From Stenopsyche tienmushanensis (Eukaryota > Arthropoda > Insecta > Trichoptera > Stenopsychidae), in contig WACJ01000008.1 in assembly GCA_008973525.1 (NCBI GenBank), forward strand, positions 1,178,001 through 1,242,000: DNA of 64,000 bases. Direction: 5' to 3'. The notes under the pieces were generated by a model. It was not told the DNA's origin. It saw only the letters and a program-made list of their open reading frames with translations, and made no database searches. This document shows, one piece after another, positions 46,135 through 59,924 of this stretch; the first letter of the stretch is position 1; each line of letters starts with the position of its first letter. The translations under genes and the position numbers were made by a program.

Positions 46135-47989
46135 CCATCGAAAGGAATATGCTTTGGATAGACGTTAATAGCGGAATGCTCTGTTGATGATCTTGGATTT
46201 TTATTGGACTATTTGAGCAACATAATTTAGAGCATGTAATACAATTCAATTATTTTTTGTAAATAATTCATTATAATCATATTGAGTTTAATTTGAAAAG
46301 TGCTGGCGAATAGCATACCGCCAATGTATTCGGTCCGCTTACTACAAAATTATATAACACGTTATATTTGGTCTCATTTTAGCCCTTGGTGTAAACTTCG
46401 TCTAGGAATATGGAATAATGTGGTGTACTAAATATTTGATCTATTATATTTATGTTGTACGTGTAATACGCCAGAAATTATTTGTGAGACGTTGGTACGG
46501 TGGAGATTAAGCGAAATTTGAATATGAATTTAGTGCCTCTACAATTATGATGTATAAAATGTTTAAACGTAGGGGGATTAAGATTGTCTCTAGCGTGAAC
46601 GTATATTATTAAAATGAAATCTCGCCTTTTTATAAATATTAACTTAAGTTTGCCAGAAGAGGGATGGGAACATTAAATAGCCAAAATTGATCAAGATGTA
46701 TACCATTTATTTCGTCAAAATGCACTCAATAAATTTTCATTCATTTGATGTTTTTAATTGCACATTTAACCCACAATGTTTTAAGAACCCATTATTTGCT
46801 ACGAGAATTAATTTGAGCTGGACTGCCACTAAAAGTGGAGCTAAAGAACACATAATGTATTATGGATTTAGCTGTAGGTAACGCGATTTCTCTTAATGGG
46901 TCCGTAAAAACTCTTTTTTACGATACAATTTTCGCTGGACGTAAATGCTTCGTTCACATATTGCTTTGGGTGCGGCCACAGGAACATTTTTGACCCATTT
47001 TAAAGATCCATTACCGGTGATGGAATCCAACGAAATCATGGGGCGGAGGAGGCTCCTGAGGTGGGTTATAAAAGTCTTCGTGTGTGTCACACGGGACCTG
47101 TTCTTATTACTAAAACATATTATCGTTGTAAATCATTCCCCAATGTATAAAATATGGGCGAAAGGCACGCAAAGCTCGACGGGCCAAAGGGCAGCCAGGG
47201 TGGAAATATTATCTAGTCACGATATTCACAACGTGACGATAAATTAAAATTCGATCGATCCGTTTGGCGCAAAAAAATATCGAATTGCGTGCAAATATTA
47301 ATCACTGTCACTATGTGTTGTGACATGTGTTGGACTTTTTTACTGCACAATAGACCCTCGAGTTGACAAGATTGGGGTTGTTAATGGTGACGACGTGAGT
47401 TTGAATGTCAACATTGAGGGGCGAACAGGATAATTTCCATTATTGAGTTGTAACTTTCGAGTAATCCGCGCTTGGAATATATTATCAACAATATAAACAT
47501 ATGTTTTTTCAAATGATTTACTTCATAATCATTGCCTCAAATATATGGCCTGATGTTTATATATATATGAAAAATATACAAATTTACTCCATGGAAATAT
47601 CAATAATGTAGTGTGATAATAAATTATGAACTGCGGATGAAACTATACATGGAGTATCACAGTAGATTATTTGCAAATCCTTAAGTAGCACAGAAGACAT
47701 AACAAATTTTTTTTAATTAATTTTAATATTGGCGAAATTTTAATGTCATAAGCGCTTAATAATTATTCGAAAATAAATATAGTACGTGGTTTATTGCTTC
47801 AGGTCACATGTAGCGCGAGCCAAAGAGCTGGGATCCAGAAGCATATGCACACATGCTTTCGTCTCAAAGACTGACTTAACCACTGTATTGCACGTGCATC
47901 CTTTCTCTCCCCGTCCCTGCAGCCCAAACTTCATTTCATCAGACCAACATGCGTCAACATGGTGCATCCATACAATATTTTTATGCCTA
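46135..47989. other. Gene-free stretch after the possible exon at 45975
   Basis: A compositionally balanced patch at 46930-47190 is open on both strands. The - strand reading (LDSITGNGSLKWVKNVPVAA) looks faintly protein-like but was not identified. Confidence 0.4.
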
Positions 47990-48230
47990 TGTTATTCCCG
48001 CAAGTGTAAATAGTAAGTAGACAGAATTTTATCGCAATTGGATGAACGGCATGGAAGCGCATTAAATACGGACAAACAAACATTGATTTTTATATATTAG
48101 ACTATGCTTATATTACTCGTGCAATTCTTAGCAATATGTGAACGAAGTTTTATTGCAATCTGATAAACGGCATGGCAGCGCATTACATACGAACAAACAA
48201 AGATTCATTTTTATATATTAGATTTAAGGA
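47990..48230 (-). repeat. Two AT-rich monomers in tandem, inverted
   Basis: Reverse complement of the 5.4-kb unit: GAACGGCATGGAAGCGCATT, ACAAACAAACATTGATTTTT, then ATAAACGGCATGGCAGCGCA and ACAAACAAAGATTCATTTTT. Period is about 120 bp. Confidence 0.65.
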
Positions 48231-51084
48231 GATACACATTTTAAATTAACTACTTTTAGATTAACATTCTGCACTGAATTTCTACTTTCTAATCGATATT
48301 TTTTTAAATCTTTCACGATGGACGTTAATTAAATGCTTCTGCTAATATTTGATTTTGAGTTTGAATCGAACTTTCCGAAAGTTCTTTATTGGGCTTCCAG
48401 TTAAATTTCTCACTGTCATGGTGATGATCAATTTTGAAGCAAGTTTTTCAGCTTTCGTAGCAGCGTTTTGCTTATGAACTATTATAGTATCATCAAACTT
48501 TGGCTCTTTGTTATGGAAGTTCAATAGCTTTGTGCTATTTTCAGCGTCCACTTCCAAAACAGTTTGCAAATCAATTTGGACTCATTTTTATTTAGCAAGA
48601 AAATCAATTTTTGGAACCGTAATCAATGTTTTTTTCAATTTACTATGCATCTATAATATCAAAAGGCACCCAAAACACATTTACAGCTATCTCCTTATTG
48701 TTTCATATTTGCATTGAAATAAGCAAATGATCTTTGACAAAAAGGGATAATATTAACGTATATTAGAATACATACACAATTTCGAATGGTTATACACATT
48801 CGGGGTAGTGAAATGGAAATTCGAGAAAAGATAAGAAAAAATGCGTTTATATTGTAGGTTAATATGTACTACGATAATGATTTGAACGTTCTTTTGATCT
48901 TATAGATAACCAAGCAAAATAAGTTGAGTTTATTAAATCGTTTGTTATTATTCGCTAAAGGGTTATGCGTAAGTATATATTCAAAATATTATTCTTCCAT
49001 CACTTAAAAAAACCATTATTAATGAATGCTATAAGGTTTTTCAGTGGTAGTGGAGCTTAATTAGGTTTCCATTATGTTATTTACATTATATTTCTCTCAA
49101 ACTCAGTTTTTAATACTCCATTTATTATATGGTTGTATGGGAGCACATGTATGTATGATTGATAATACATATTTTTATATTGTGATTTTCAAATTATACA
49201 CGATAATGATATCACCATGATGTATTTGCTACAATTCTGCCCTAACAATGGGAATATCGATATGAAATAAAATATACAAGGGCTTCAGAGTTTTTCAGAA
49301 TTTCATATGGTGTACCAAATACATATCATGGTAGCGTGCGGGTTTTTACGGCAAGGGAAAGGTTAAATTACTCCGGGTGTTACTTGTACAGATGTATTAA
49401 TTTGGACAAATCACTAATATTTGTTCAAATTTATAATTTGCGTGGACTTATCTAGGTTTTCAATTACAAATGCTGAAGGACAATAGGGTAAATTTAAGCG
49501 ACTCAACGCAATCGAGTGAAAAGCGATTGAATAGTCTAGGCTGTATATATATATATTTATTCAACATCCCTTAATGCTTTTTTTGCGGTCGTTAAGTTTT
49601 TGTATTCTGAATATTTGGTCGCACCTCATTCGTCGCGTAAATCGATTTTAATACGATTTTTTTGAACTCGCAAAGTAAACTATAAGGCTTCTCTTATTAG
49701 TGTCTGGTATTAATACGTGAGTATATTTTGATTCCATTTGGCTGAGTATCGTTTTTCATGTCAGAAACATTTTCGAGAAGCCACTCTTCGTTTCTTTAAT
49801 ATCCATATTTAACTTTGGATGATTGATATTATTTATTCTTGCTTGACAGTTCCATTGATTAATCTCTTTGCTGGCTTTCACAATGCTGTTATTCTTTCAT
49901 TCTAATTTGTATCCACGCGTATACTTTGTTCCACGGGAATTTATGCCCAAAAAAGCCAAAACTCAAATATACAACGTGATTTTGTGACGTCATTGCTTCG
50001 TGAGCCTTAAGGGATGCGTGGAATTAGCCCCAACTAGTTATATCATACATCGATTTTGGGCGTAATCAATCAAGATTACGGAAAATCTGCACCGTTTGAA
50101 TAATGAGGAAATATTAGAAAGCTTTCAGCGATGCGATTGAGATACTTTTGACGAGGAAAAAATACTCAGATTGCGAATAAATAACCTTTCTCAGATTAGG
50201 ATAATTCAATTCCGTCCGCGAGTTTATGTATTCGCGAATCGAGATTTCGATGATAATTTCGTTGGCGTCCAAACTTTTTTTGATGAATTCTTCTTCTTTG
50301 TTCGTTTCAAAGAGTTCTAAAAAAATATCAAAACTTTCCGGCTTAATGGGCGATCATTCATAATTCGCGAGACTCTTAAAAAAGTTCCCAAACAGCATTA
50401 TAATAATGAATACAGGGCGATATTTCCCTTTCTTCCGTGCAAAATGAAAAAAATTGATTTCATCCTAATTTTGCGTCGCATGTGCGAAATTATGAAATAA
50501 ATTCAGTCGGAGGCAATTTGGTTTTCGGGCGGAATGGACCCCCTTTGAATAGGATACGTGCGATTTTTCATTAAGTCTGTAAACTGGGGAAACAATGTGT
50601 ATTAACACCTGAATACTGTTACATAATTAACTTTAGTGGCGTTCAACAAATTATCTTTTCTCATCTTATCTATCTCAATTATCTTTAAATTGGATTAAGG
50701 TTCTGGAAAGAAATCTGGCCGAGAGGAGAGCTCTCAGTGCGTCAGTAGCCATTTTTTAATGGAGTCGAATTCTTAATTGACTTTTTTGAAGATTTGAAGA
50801 AATTCGATTAAAAATATGAACTATTTTCGAATTGACGTTAATTACTTTGACATTATTCTGTATTTTTATATATATGTATATTTTTACCCCCTATAAAATG
50901 AAGCCAAATGAATATAATCAGTAGCGAAATATTTAATAAACTTTAAAAATATAACTCATGTTTTCATAATGCAAATAATATAAAAGCAGAACAAAGTATA
51001 TTTCTAATATACTTTTATATCATTGTAGTGCAGTATCTTTGATATTCATTCATATGATAGAGTTACATCATCTTAGTTTGTATT
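48231..51084. other. Gene-free AT-rich stretch
   Basis: Holds the hAT fragment at 49195-49345 and a short TA run near 49545. Otherwise no recognised feature. Confidence 0.5.
49195..49345 (+). repeat. Diverged fragment of the hAT MITE family
   Basis: It shares TGATGTATTTGCTAC, AATGGGAATATCGATATGAA and the following AT-rich stretch with the copies at 8.5, 39.3, 42.4 and 55.5 kb, but has no recognisable ends. Confidence 0.45.
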
Positions 51085-51640
51085 AGGAGGACCCGAAAAT
51101 ATTGGCGTGCTTTTAACAACATTATAAAGTATAATGTCTTTCATTATCCAACACATCTTTCCATCACTTTGGCAGTAGTCCTTTGATTCGATTTTTATAA
51201 AAAACTTTCCGGTTTAGAAGCAACATACATTTCCATTTCAATTGCATTTTTAAATTGATTTTCTCTCAAGCTTTATGGACCCGAAAAGAGGAGGTCCAGT
51301 AAATAAAGAGGATCTGGTAACACTTCCTAGTTTAATTTCCATATTTTATCCGGTATCAATTTTGCTTTATAAAAGTATCATCTTCTTTCTATTGAATAAA
51401 TCGAGTTCTTTTCGAGAAAGCCATTTATTTTTACGGCTATTTTAAAAGATACCATGTTTTGTACTATCAAAGCGCGTGATACCCATCCTATCCTATAACA
51501 CCCATCCTATTCGTTTTGATGATAAATTTTAAATATGTTTGCACAGTGGTCGATGGAAATCCCAGTCTTTGTAATAACTCTTCGATTGTTTGCTGTGGAT
51601 CTGAGTAGACTAGGGATTTAGTACATCGTTATAAAAAAAA
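51085..51640 (-). mobile_element. Mariner relic with N- and C-terminal remnants
   Basis: On the - strand the helix-turn-helix part DPQQTIEELLQRLGFPSTTV (about 51600-51540) continues into YLKFIIKTNRMGVIG. The C-terminal part ENQFKNAIEMEMYVASKPES is at about 51265-51205, followed after a frameshift by FYKNRIKGLLPK and DVLDNERHYTL. No DDE core was recognised between them. The low end has AGGAGGACCCGAAAATATTGG, which may be the terminal repeat. Confidence 0.68.
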
Positions 51641-51784
51641 CGAAGGTCGTCACAGTCTCGGTTCATCCCTTAAACTTCTATTGCCCGATTTAAATTTTTG
51701 GAACCAATATTGGCATAATTGGTATAATTAAACATTGATGAGGAGTATGGGTGATTTTTTAAAAATTGAGCAGTTTTGAGGATG

Positions 51785-52156
51785 GCCGCGCTAATGAACG
51801 GGTCTGTTCTTCTATTGGGCTGTGATGTTGCTGGACGAATGGATGGGAATAGACGGGGGTCGAATAGAAAGACTTTCTCCTCTAAATTACTATTTATTCC
51901 ACACGAGAGAGATCTGGCTGCAGGAAGGACGACCTCCCGCAGCCAAGGCTAACCGACGACTCTCCCGACTCCCACCTCCTGCGCGTCACTATCCAACCGG
52001 CAACGGTGCACGCGCAAGAAGCTGATCGATCGGCATCCAGATGCAATGTCTCCGTAGGGCCACAAGAGATGGCGCTGTTAAAATAACACATTGCACTTGA
52101 AGAGATGAGATGTCGCTGTTAACAGCGCTACTACGCGGTAAATCACTCATGCTACA
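51785..52156 (-). repeat. LTR-like fragment C
   Basis: Reverse complement of fragments A and B: TGTAGCATGA start at 52156, TTAACAGCGCCATCTCTTG, the hairpin at 51910-51945, an AATAAA at 51898-51893, and GAAGAACAGACCCG near 51800. The order (start, hairpin, poly(A) signal) suits an LTR. Confidence 0.55.
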
Positions 52157-52992
52157 ACTAGCAGTGATTAATTTTACTGAAAAATACATTCTGGAATACA
52201 TTTATATAATCGGCTTATTATTCATTAAAATTCATCATATCCAATTGATTCGGTTTATGATTTTCATGCTTATTTTGAAAATCAAAAAGGATCAATTTAG
52301 ATTATTTTTCATTCATGAAGAATTTCATTCCATATCGTTGATCGAGAATACCAAATGTATTTAAGATGAGTTTATTATGATTGAATTTATTCTGCAAAGA
52401 CGCCCGTAAATTAAGTTCAACAAATCAAAATTCGCATACTTCGATATATTTTGCCTTATAAAAGCGATGTATAAATTCGACTGTGAATAAATTTTTGCAT
52501 TCATATAATTACAGTTTTCATTTGGGTTTGTATCAAAATTATTGTGATTATTCAATTTATATAACTTTAATTTATATATTTTGCATAGAATTATTATATC
52601 GAAGCTCAAATTTAAGCTGTAAAAGCCAAGCTCGTTCTACCCAAGCATAAAATTATCACATCTTGTAAATGGCATCAAATTATTGCACCAAAGTGCACAT
52701 TTTGCAATACGGCATATCTGTACGTTCTGTTTTTGGATGTAAATTGGAGCTTAAATAATTTTCAGTTGACTTAGAAATCAAATATTTACAATTTATACAG
52801 TAGAAAAATTGTATTAATAAAAGCTTAGGCGCATTGCCTGTCGTACTTATTTCCTTGGGAACGCTTTAATAATAGATAATTGTTGAAATAATTAGCTATT
52901 TAGACGTATTTTTACCCAATTCAATCAATTATAATACATATTTTTGATGTAGAATTTATTTTATTAACAACGTTCGCCTCAGACTGCCTTAA

Positions 52993-53276
52993 CACTTTGT
53001 ATGCGGGGGTTGGTTTGATTTGGCCGTGCATGACACGAAAGGGTATCAATTATTTTTAATTCTCAAACTAAAAACCATACGTAATCGTACGAACTTTTAT
53101 GAATACGAATTAAGTAATATGTTATTATATATTATTTCTTGTATAAACATAGTTAAAATTGCCATTATTTATATTATATACATTCGCCAGATTGAAAAAA
53201 ATCAAAATTTTACAACACGTAAAAATGAATGGCTGTATGAAATATATTATGATTCCCTGTTCCCGCGAGTAATGTG
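52993..53276. mobile_element. Second piggyBac-type MITE flanked by TTAA
   Basis: A 284-bp element lies between TTAA at 52989-52992 and 53277-53280. The ends are CACTTTGTATGCGGGGG and, reverse complemented, CACATTACTCGCGGGAA. It differs from the MITE at 28740. The frame spanning 53020-53280 inside it is AT-rich and not recognisable as a transposase. Confidence 0.7.
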
Positions 53277-53280
53277 TTAA

Positions 53281-55418
53281 AATATTGAAAAGCAAACGAG
53301 AGATAATCTGACAAGATTTACTGAAGAAAATGGATTAATGATCATCAAAGAATATTAGATCTGGAATTAAAATATTTGGTTTTGAGGACATCTGAGATCC
53401 AAGGCAGAAATTTTATGATCCGCTATTATCAACAATTTGACGATCTCATATATAAATTTGTTTACTCTGTGAGATATATAATAATAATGTCGTTATGGCA
53501 TACAATCGCCTTTGTCCATTTATTATTTTTATTGCCACTGTCAGATATAAATATTTGTTGGAAGTAAGATGTTATTACATTATCGAGCAGAGTATGTCTC
53601 GATTTATGTTTATTTTTTTGCCGTCTTGCTGTTTGTGAGGATATTATTTTGGCTAGAGTAAATATAATTAAAAAAAGGCTCAAACTCGTTTAATTTGCGC
53701 ATTTCTTGGGATGTAATTTGCTTTCTGATATTTCAAGACGAGAGGGAGATCGTCTGACAGCGCCCCAACGAAGAGAAATCTCCCCGGGTCAAAATATATG
53801 GATGCAAATTTGTCACACTTTGCCCAACATGGATTAATATTGATATATTGCGGGATTATTCCGGATAATGCGACTATTAATATAAAAGGGTTTTCGGGAT
53901 GGTGGCTCAGACTCGTTTAAAGGGCGGTTTTTAGTTTATTTCATCTTGATGATCTCAAATGAGCTACTTAATTCTGCTAATCTTGGTGATTTAAAACATA
54001 TCAAAATGTCATAAAAAATATGATTTAAGGGTAATTTAACAATATACAGACAAATTTAGAGTCGTAAAATATGCTGATATAACCAATTAATATTTAATGA
54101 TCTTATGCGTTTAAATTGATCATATTTTCATTGAATATTTGGCATCGAATGATGAATATTTGAAACGGTTTTTGCCCTTCAATGTGACATCATTAGCTTG
54201 ATCAATGAACCGTATCGTAATAAAGAACGCAAATGATATCTTTCGAATGTAATTTATATGAAACGTCATAAATTATTATGGCGGCATGAAAGAATTTTGA
54301 AGAATCATGCTCAATTCAAGAAATTCTTTATTAAATTCTAGAGCTTAACAAGCACAAAGTCTGTAATTTCAAATCATCGCACAAACACAATTAACGCGAC
54401 TTATTATTCTGGAGAATCGCTTGTCTAAATATGTGTATTAATATGCAACAATGACAAGCAATATGCTTTAAAAAAATATAAAGTTGCTCCTCGAATTACA
54501 TCTTTTTTTTCATAATATAAACATTATTAATACTCAAACGGTTCGTAATATGTCAAATCATCGTATAGTACGCATGTTATTGGTTAATGTACCGTTTTTT
54601 TTACATTATCATACTATAGACGAACGTTATTACGTTTATTATTCATTGAGAGTTCGAATTGTCTGAGATACGAAGCCAAATTGATAAATTTTATAGCCAG
54701 TCTTAGGCTAGGTTGGGGTTAATGACGCGAAATCATTTTCAGCGTCGTTCAAACGAGGTGTTCTATATAAAGCAAATTGCTTTCTGTGTGAACATAAATC
54801 AGGCTGTAAAACGAGAAAAGTCAATAATGGACACTTTGATGTGTTTATGAACCATAAAAAGCAGGGCCTAAGCGCTGCGAATTTGCAGTCCCGTCGGTGA
54901 AGTCGCGTGCAATGATCATGTTCCGTGTTGCACGAGAATCGAGCTTGTAAATGTCTTCTTGGCAATTTTGTGAATGGGCGCGATGGAAAAGAGAGATGAG
55001 GGATACACATGGCGATTTAGCTTTTTATTGTGACGAATATGCCGTGGAAGAGTCTGTGTCCGCGGTGCTTATTTTCACGGTTCAAAAGCCTCACTCTCTG
55101 CTATTTTATATCAAAAGGATACTATTCAAGAGGGATGAAAACTCCATCCCTTTGAATCGCATGCAATATCAACTTGGCAGCTAACAAAGATGAAAACAGG
55201 CTTTGTGATCATTTTCCACGGATCGTGGATGTGCTCTGCCACTCAAATGGCTCCAGGTTATTATTGAGCCTGTCGCTAAGAGTTACTCCGTGTATTTACT
55301 CCATTGAAAGAAATGAAAAACACCAACGCACAATATAAATATATATTCGGAGAGAGCGAATTTATAAATTTAATTTAAATCAACTCTACAAAAAAATAAC
55401 ATCGAAGAAATTACACCG
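53281..55418. other. Gene-free stretch
   Basis: AT-rich up to 54660, then a more balanced patch at 54700-55010, open on the - strand, with no recognised domain. Confidence 0.5.
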
Positions 55419-55849
55419 TAGGGAATCCAATCCCGAATCAAAATTTCAATCCCGGGATTTCGAGATTGCATTATATCATTCGTAATTATATTACGGAGGG
55501 ATACAAAAAATTTGAACCCCGTATCTATTATATTTCATATCGATATTCTCATTATTAGAGTCGAGGTGTAGTAAATACATCACCGGTGGGGTAAGGTTAA
55601 TATACCAATTTGAAAAACATATATGTACTGTATATATGTATATATAGATTAGACAGTTACTGCCCTTAGGTGTCGCTTAAGCTTGCTTATTAGTAGTTAC
55701 GCCACTGTTTCCAAGCGTCCGGATTTCGGCGAAGTGTACGATTTCTATTAGATAAAAAATTCAATCTCGAATTTTTTGGGATTACGTTTACCAATCCCGG
55801 GATTCATGAGCAACTAAAACTGTCCGGGATCCCGGGATTGGATTCCCTA
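55419..55849 (-). mobile_element. hAT-type MITE, second full-length copy
   Basis: A 431-bp element with matching ends TAGGGAATCCAATCCCG and CGGGATTGGATTCCCTA, inverted relative to the copy at 39053. The flanking octamers (TTACACCG, CTCAAATA) do not match, so the duplication has decayed or the copy was rearranged. The ends are better conserved than in the copy that keeps its duplication. Confidence 0.82.
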
Positions 55850-57059
55850 CTCAAATATTAATAAATTTAACCTTACAGAATAAAAACTCTACTTTTCCGT
55901 TGATAGAACAATTTAATCATTCGATTGCTAGGAGTTTATTGATTTGAATCCAACTAGGCAAAAATGATTTTCCCACATTTAATTAATCAGTTAGATGCTA
56001 ATTCGTTGTTATGAATTTCAAAAATGATTTATAACAAGATGTTTGCATAAATAGGTTGAGTGAACTACCACCGAGTACATAAATTACAGTAATTTGCGTT
56101 TCCTAATGCGGATATGTTTTACGCTTTTACCAGCTTGCATGCTCATATTACAGGATTTATACTGCAAGCCTGCAAACATAAAGCTATTCATGTATTTATT
56201 TGAAATAGGATATTAATTAAAATTTTAATACATATGTATAAATATGATATGGCACATGTTTCAATTATTATTTAATAGTTTTATGGCTCGCTGCTTAGTT
56301 TGCGCGATTTCGTTCTAGTAATACTTTGATCGGCTTTAAAATGTAATTATTATTTCCATTTAAAATATTTAATTCAAAATACAGTGTTTTTAATTATGTA
56401 ATATGATTTTGTAGTTCAGAATATATACACTAAATTTTACATATTTACTATATTTTACATTGAAACATGGTCCTGCCAAAACTATGTTTTATTGTCTTAA
56501 TTGTTTTTTAGCGATGTTTTGCACATGGACTGACATTTTTTTTTGGGGGATAGAAGGGTCTTTTTCTACGATTCACACATTGGCTCTATATCCTAAATAT
56601 CAGGGTTGTCGAAATATTTTTTTTTTACATTTTGAAAAAATACCTAAAATTTCACATTTAAATTGTCATAACATTTTAATCTAAAAAAAATACTTCTGAG
56701 CTTCCAAAGTCACATAAAATATGCAAATGAATAAGAAATTTCAACTTCTAAATTCTTTAAACAAAAAGCTAACAACTATTTTGAACTTAGCTTAGTTTAA
56801 AAAAAAATCTAGATTATACCCTTTCTAACGATATGCTACATGTAATACAAATAATTCAATAAGTCCTTAAACTTGAAGAAGTACCAGTTTACCAGAGTCA
56901 GGGCTAAGAAAATACTTTTTGTACTAATGATGTTTTTGTTAAATTTATTTACAAAAATTGATCAAATTGCCCACCTCCGCTTGGTATGCATAGGTCGCCC
57001 TTATTCCTTTAATTAGGATTTATTTTGTGGGCACCTTTGTCATATAAATTAGTTATTTA
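55850..57059. other. Gene-free AT-rich stretch
   Basis: No exon or repeat recognised between the hAT MITE and the transposase fragment at 57060. Confidence 0.5.
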
Positions 57060-57200
57060 AGCGCTTCTATCTATTCCGTGGCTCACACCGTCTCCAGACC
57101 TGACACCAATGGATTTCTTTGCCTGGGGACGTGCCCTATTTCGTGGCTTGCATGGTCTCTAGTTCTGACACCACTGGATTTATTTGTCTACGTTAAATAA
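57060..57200 (+). mobile_element. Fragment of the SPDLTPxDFF-type transposase, partly duplicated
   Basis: Frame at 57070-57150 reads IPWLTPSPDLTPMDFFAWGR. The same motif recurs, degraded, at about 57150-57185, so the segment is a short tandem duplication. It is the inverse orientation of the 14-kb fragment and abuts the mariner relic at 57200. Confidence 0.6.
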
Positions 57201-57740
57201 TCAATTTACACGATAAAGGATCATTCAAAATATCTTCCCATCATTTTGGCAGTTCTTCGATCCTCTTTTCGTAAACACTTTTCAGCTTATAAACAAAATA
57301 TTGTTTTAAATGCATTTCTATTTCGGCTGCATTTTTAAATAGATTTTCTCTCAAGTTGTTTTTCATTTAATTTTAGATGAAAAAAATCTTATTATCAACA
57401 ATAAACTTGTGCAGTTATAGTTTTTCCTGTTACATTGATTCATAAAGAATTATTCCCTACATATTCCACCTTATGTACAAAATAATATTTTTGATATTGA
57501 ATCCGGGCTCAGGCGTTGGAATTGGGGGTTATTTTCGAAAACGCCATTGATTTTTATGGTTATTTAAAAATATACTTTTTTTTGTATTATCAAGTATTAC
57601 GCGTTTAATCGCTCATTTTTATTGTGTTCGGTCAAGGCGCGCGATACCCATCCTATCCCATTACACCCATCCTATTCGTTTTTCTGGGGGTCCATGGGAA
57701 TCCCCAACTCCTCGATTGCTTGCCGTGAATTTCACTCCTT
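57200..57740 (-). mobile_element. Mariner relic, same family and layout as 51085-51640
   Basis: It shares the ACCCATCCTATCC...ACCCATCCTATTCGTTTT block (57645-57680), the AACGCCATTGATTTTTATGG block and the C-terminal coding remnant (KSVYEKRIEELPK, W-EDILND, at about 57290-57225) with the 51-kb copy, in the same order and at similar distances. Confidence 0.65.
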
Positions 57741-59924
57741 TATAATTATAAATATCTTTGAGTATTTAACTGATTTTTATAACATTTGGACTTAAAAAAA
57801 TAATTTTCGGAATCTCATAATATATGTGAATTTTATGTTATTTTTACGCAGTTGGAATGTATCTGCTTCGTAGATTTGTAGCACGTTTTTGCTCACTTCC
57901 TATCATTTTCTAACCATTTTATGATAATATTGTTATGGCATCAAATGAAAACTAGCTTATTTGCATATGTTTTGTATGTAAATATGTATTTAATATGTTT
58001 AAAAGCGTCGTGAATAGTATTAATTAATCACAATATGTATGACTCAATATGGCATGTTTGCTCGGGTCACTGGGGTATAAAATTGTACAATATTAGTAAA
58101 AACAATACTTGAGTCATACTACGTTGACCTAGAAAAATATGAATTTAAATGTCTTATTTATACGATTTGTGTTGATTGAGTCGTGCATTGGTCGTATTGT
58201 AAGACGAAGTTTTCAGTTTGTAAATGAATTCATGAAAGTTGCATATGAGTATTGTTAATATTGCTTTTTAAAATTCGTGCAACACGCATTGTATTTATTG
58301 TTCCACCATTTTTGATTGGACAAGTTAAAAGCTTTGATTTTTCAGATTTTTTTAAATATGCCCCATAGAAAATCGTGCCTATGTGACATTGAACGAAATG
58401 CAATTGTGATGCAAAATATGACACCATTCCTAACTTAGTTTATTACGACAATGTGAGTTTGATTTGTTTCAATTCAAAAAGGGGAGCGAATAAATGAGTT
58501 CACAAATTGGAATGCTGGAATACTGTGGACTCGACACAATTAAAGTTGCTTACCTTAAAATTTTGCAAAATGCAAGTTTGCTAGAAATTAAGTTAAATTT
58601 ATTCAGCATTTCCTCTCGAGATTCGATGTAATTGTTAGGATGACTTTGCCGGATGTGAGCTAATATTTTTGAGAAAAGACGTTCGTTATTCATGATATTT
58701 AAATTATTAATAAAATTGCTGTAAAAAGTATTTGAAAAATAGGTTTAATGAAATTTTGATTTGATGCAGCTCTTGATTAAATAAATAATTAGGTATGCAA
58801 GATAAATAGATATGAAAAATAGGTGCTTCATGAACTGAATGAAGCCAGTTTGATTGGCGATATTTTGTCGAATATTTAATAAAATTCACTCGCTTCATTA
58901 ATAAAAAAAATAATATTTCTTCATCGACTCCTTAATTTAATACATGGAAAATCTTTTACATCTTCTGATTCAATTCATGGATATTTCTCAGTTAAGATCC
59001 ATATCTTCTATTAACAAATTTAAATGCTTTGATCTATTCCTTTATTATAAGCTGTATAAGTTGGTTTGTCGAATCTCCATTAAAAACCACGATTTTGAAG
59101 ATTATATCCAGATTCATGTTATTTAAAAATGTGTTTAAATTTGGCTCCATAAGTTAAGCGCACTTGTGGTTCATTCAAAGTCAGGTCATAGCTTTGAATT
59201 GGAATTTGCCAACGTCTATCAGACCTTCATTGATTATTTAAATGCGTGGATAGAACCTCTAGAATATTTTATACGATTTTCATGGAAGATGCAGAAAGGA
59301 AAGCCAGATTGGAAATATCTAAATTAATCTCTTGGTCATTTTATAGATGGAAATATTTACAAAAATAAATATGTTTTTCTTTCCATATCTATAAAATCAT
59401 AAAGTCATATTAAATTTTTCTACCCATTATCGTGAATTCGAGTTTTAAATGCCATTAAATAAGAACTTAAGTATGAATCGAAGGGTTTTTTTAGGGTTAA
59501 GAATTGAAAATAATCTCGCAATGGAAATCAAATGGTAATAGGAAAAAGAGCAAAAGTAATTGCATGCAGACGAAACCCTCCAAAAGATATTCACGATCCA
59601 GCAGTTTGCCAACAAACAACCAAGTTTGATTAAAAGGATAGTCCTCCAATCATTTGAAGCACATGCAAATGCAACTATGAGATGCAAAAACTTCTGCAGC
59701 TCAAAATTTAAATCAAGGTATGCATCGAATATCGCTCTCCATTCATTTTTTAGGAGCAGGGGATGGAAATTAACCCACTTAAATCGGGAAACACAGCACT
59801 ATGTTTTACCATGATTAATTCTTTAATGTGTGTCGTATTAATTTAACACAGTGTGGTAAAGCTTAAATATTTCCGGAAAAATATTCAAATACACTTGAAA
59901 AAAATAGGAAATACCATGAAACAG
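57741..59924. other. Gene-free stretch
   Basis: AT-rich. A frame at 59560-59814 (+) has mixed composition (HADETLQKIFTIQQFANKQ) but no recognised family. Confidence 0.5.

Noticed and set aside
46893..47247. Frames open on both strands at 47 kb, tested as a transposase or exon
   Set aside because: The - strand reading is faintly protein-like, but no family, catalytic motif or splice boundary could be supported.
55411..55857. 8-bp target duplication for the 55-kb hAT MITE
   Set aside because: The flanking octamers TTACACCG and CTCAAATA do not match, so no duplication is claimed.
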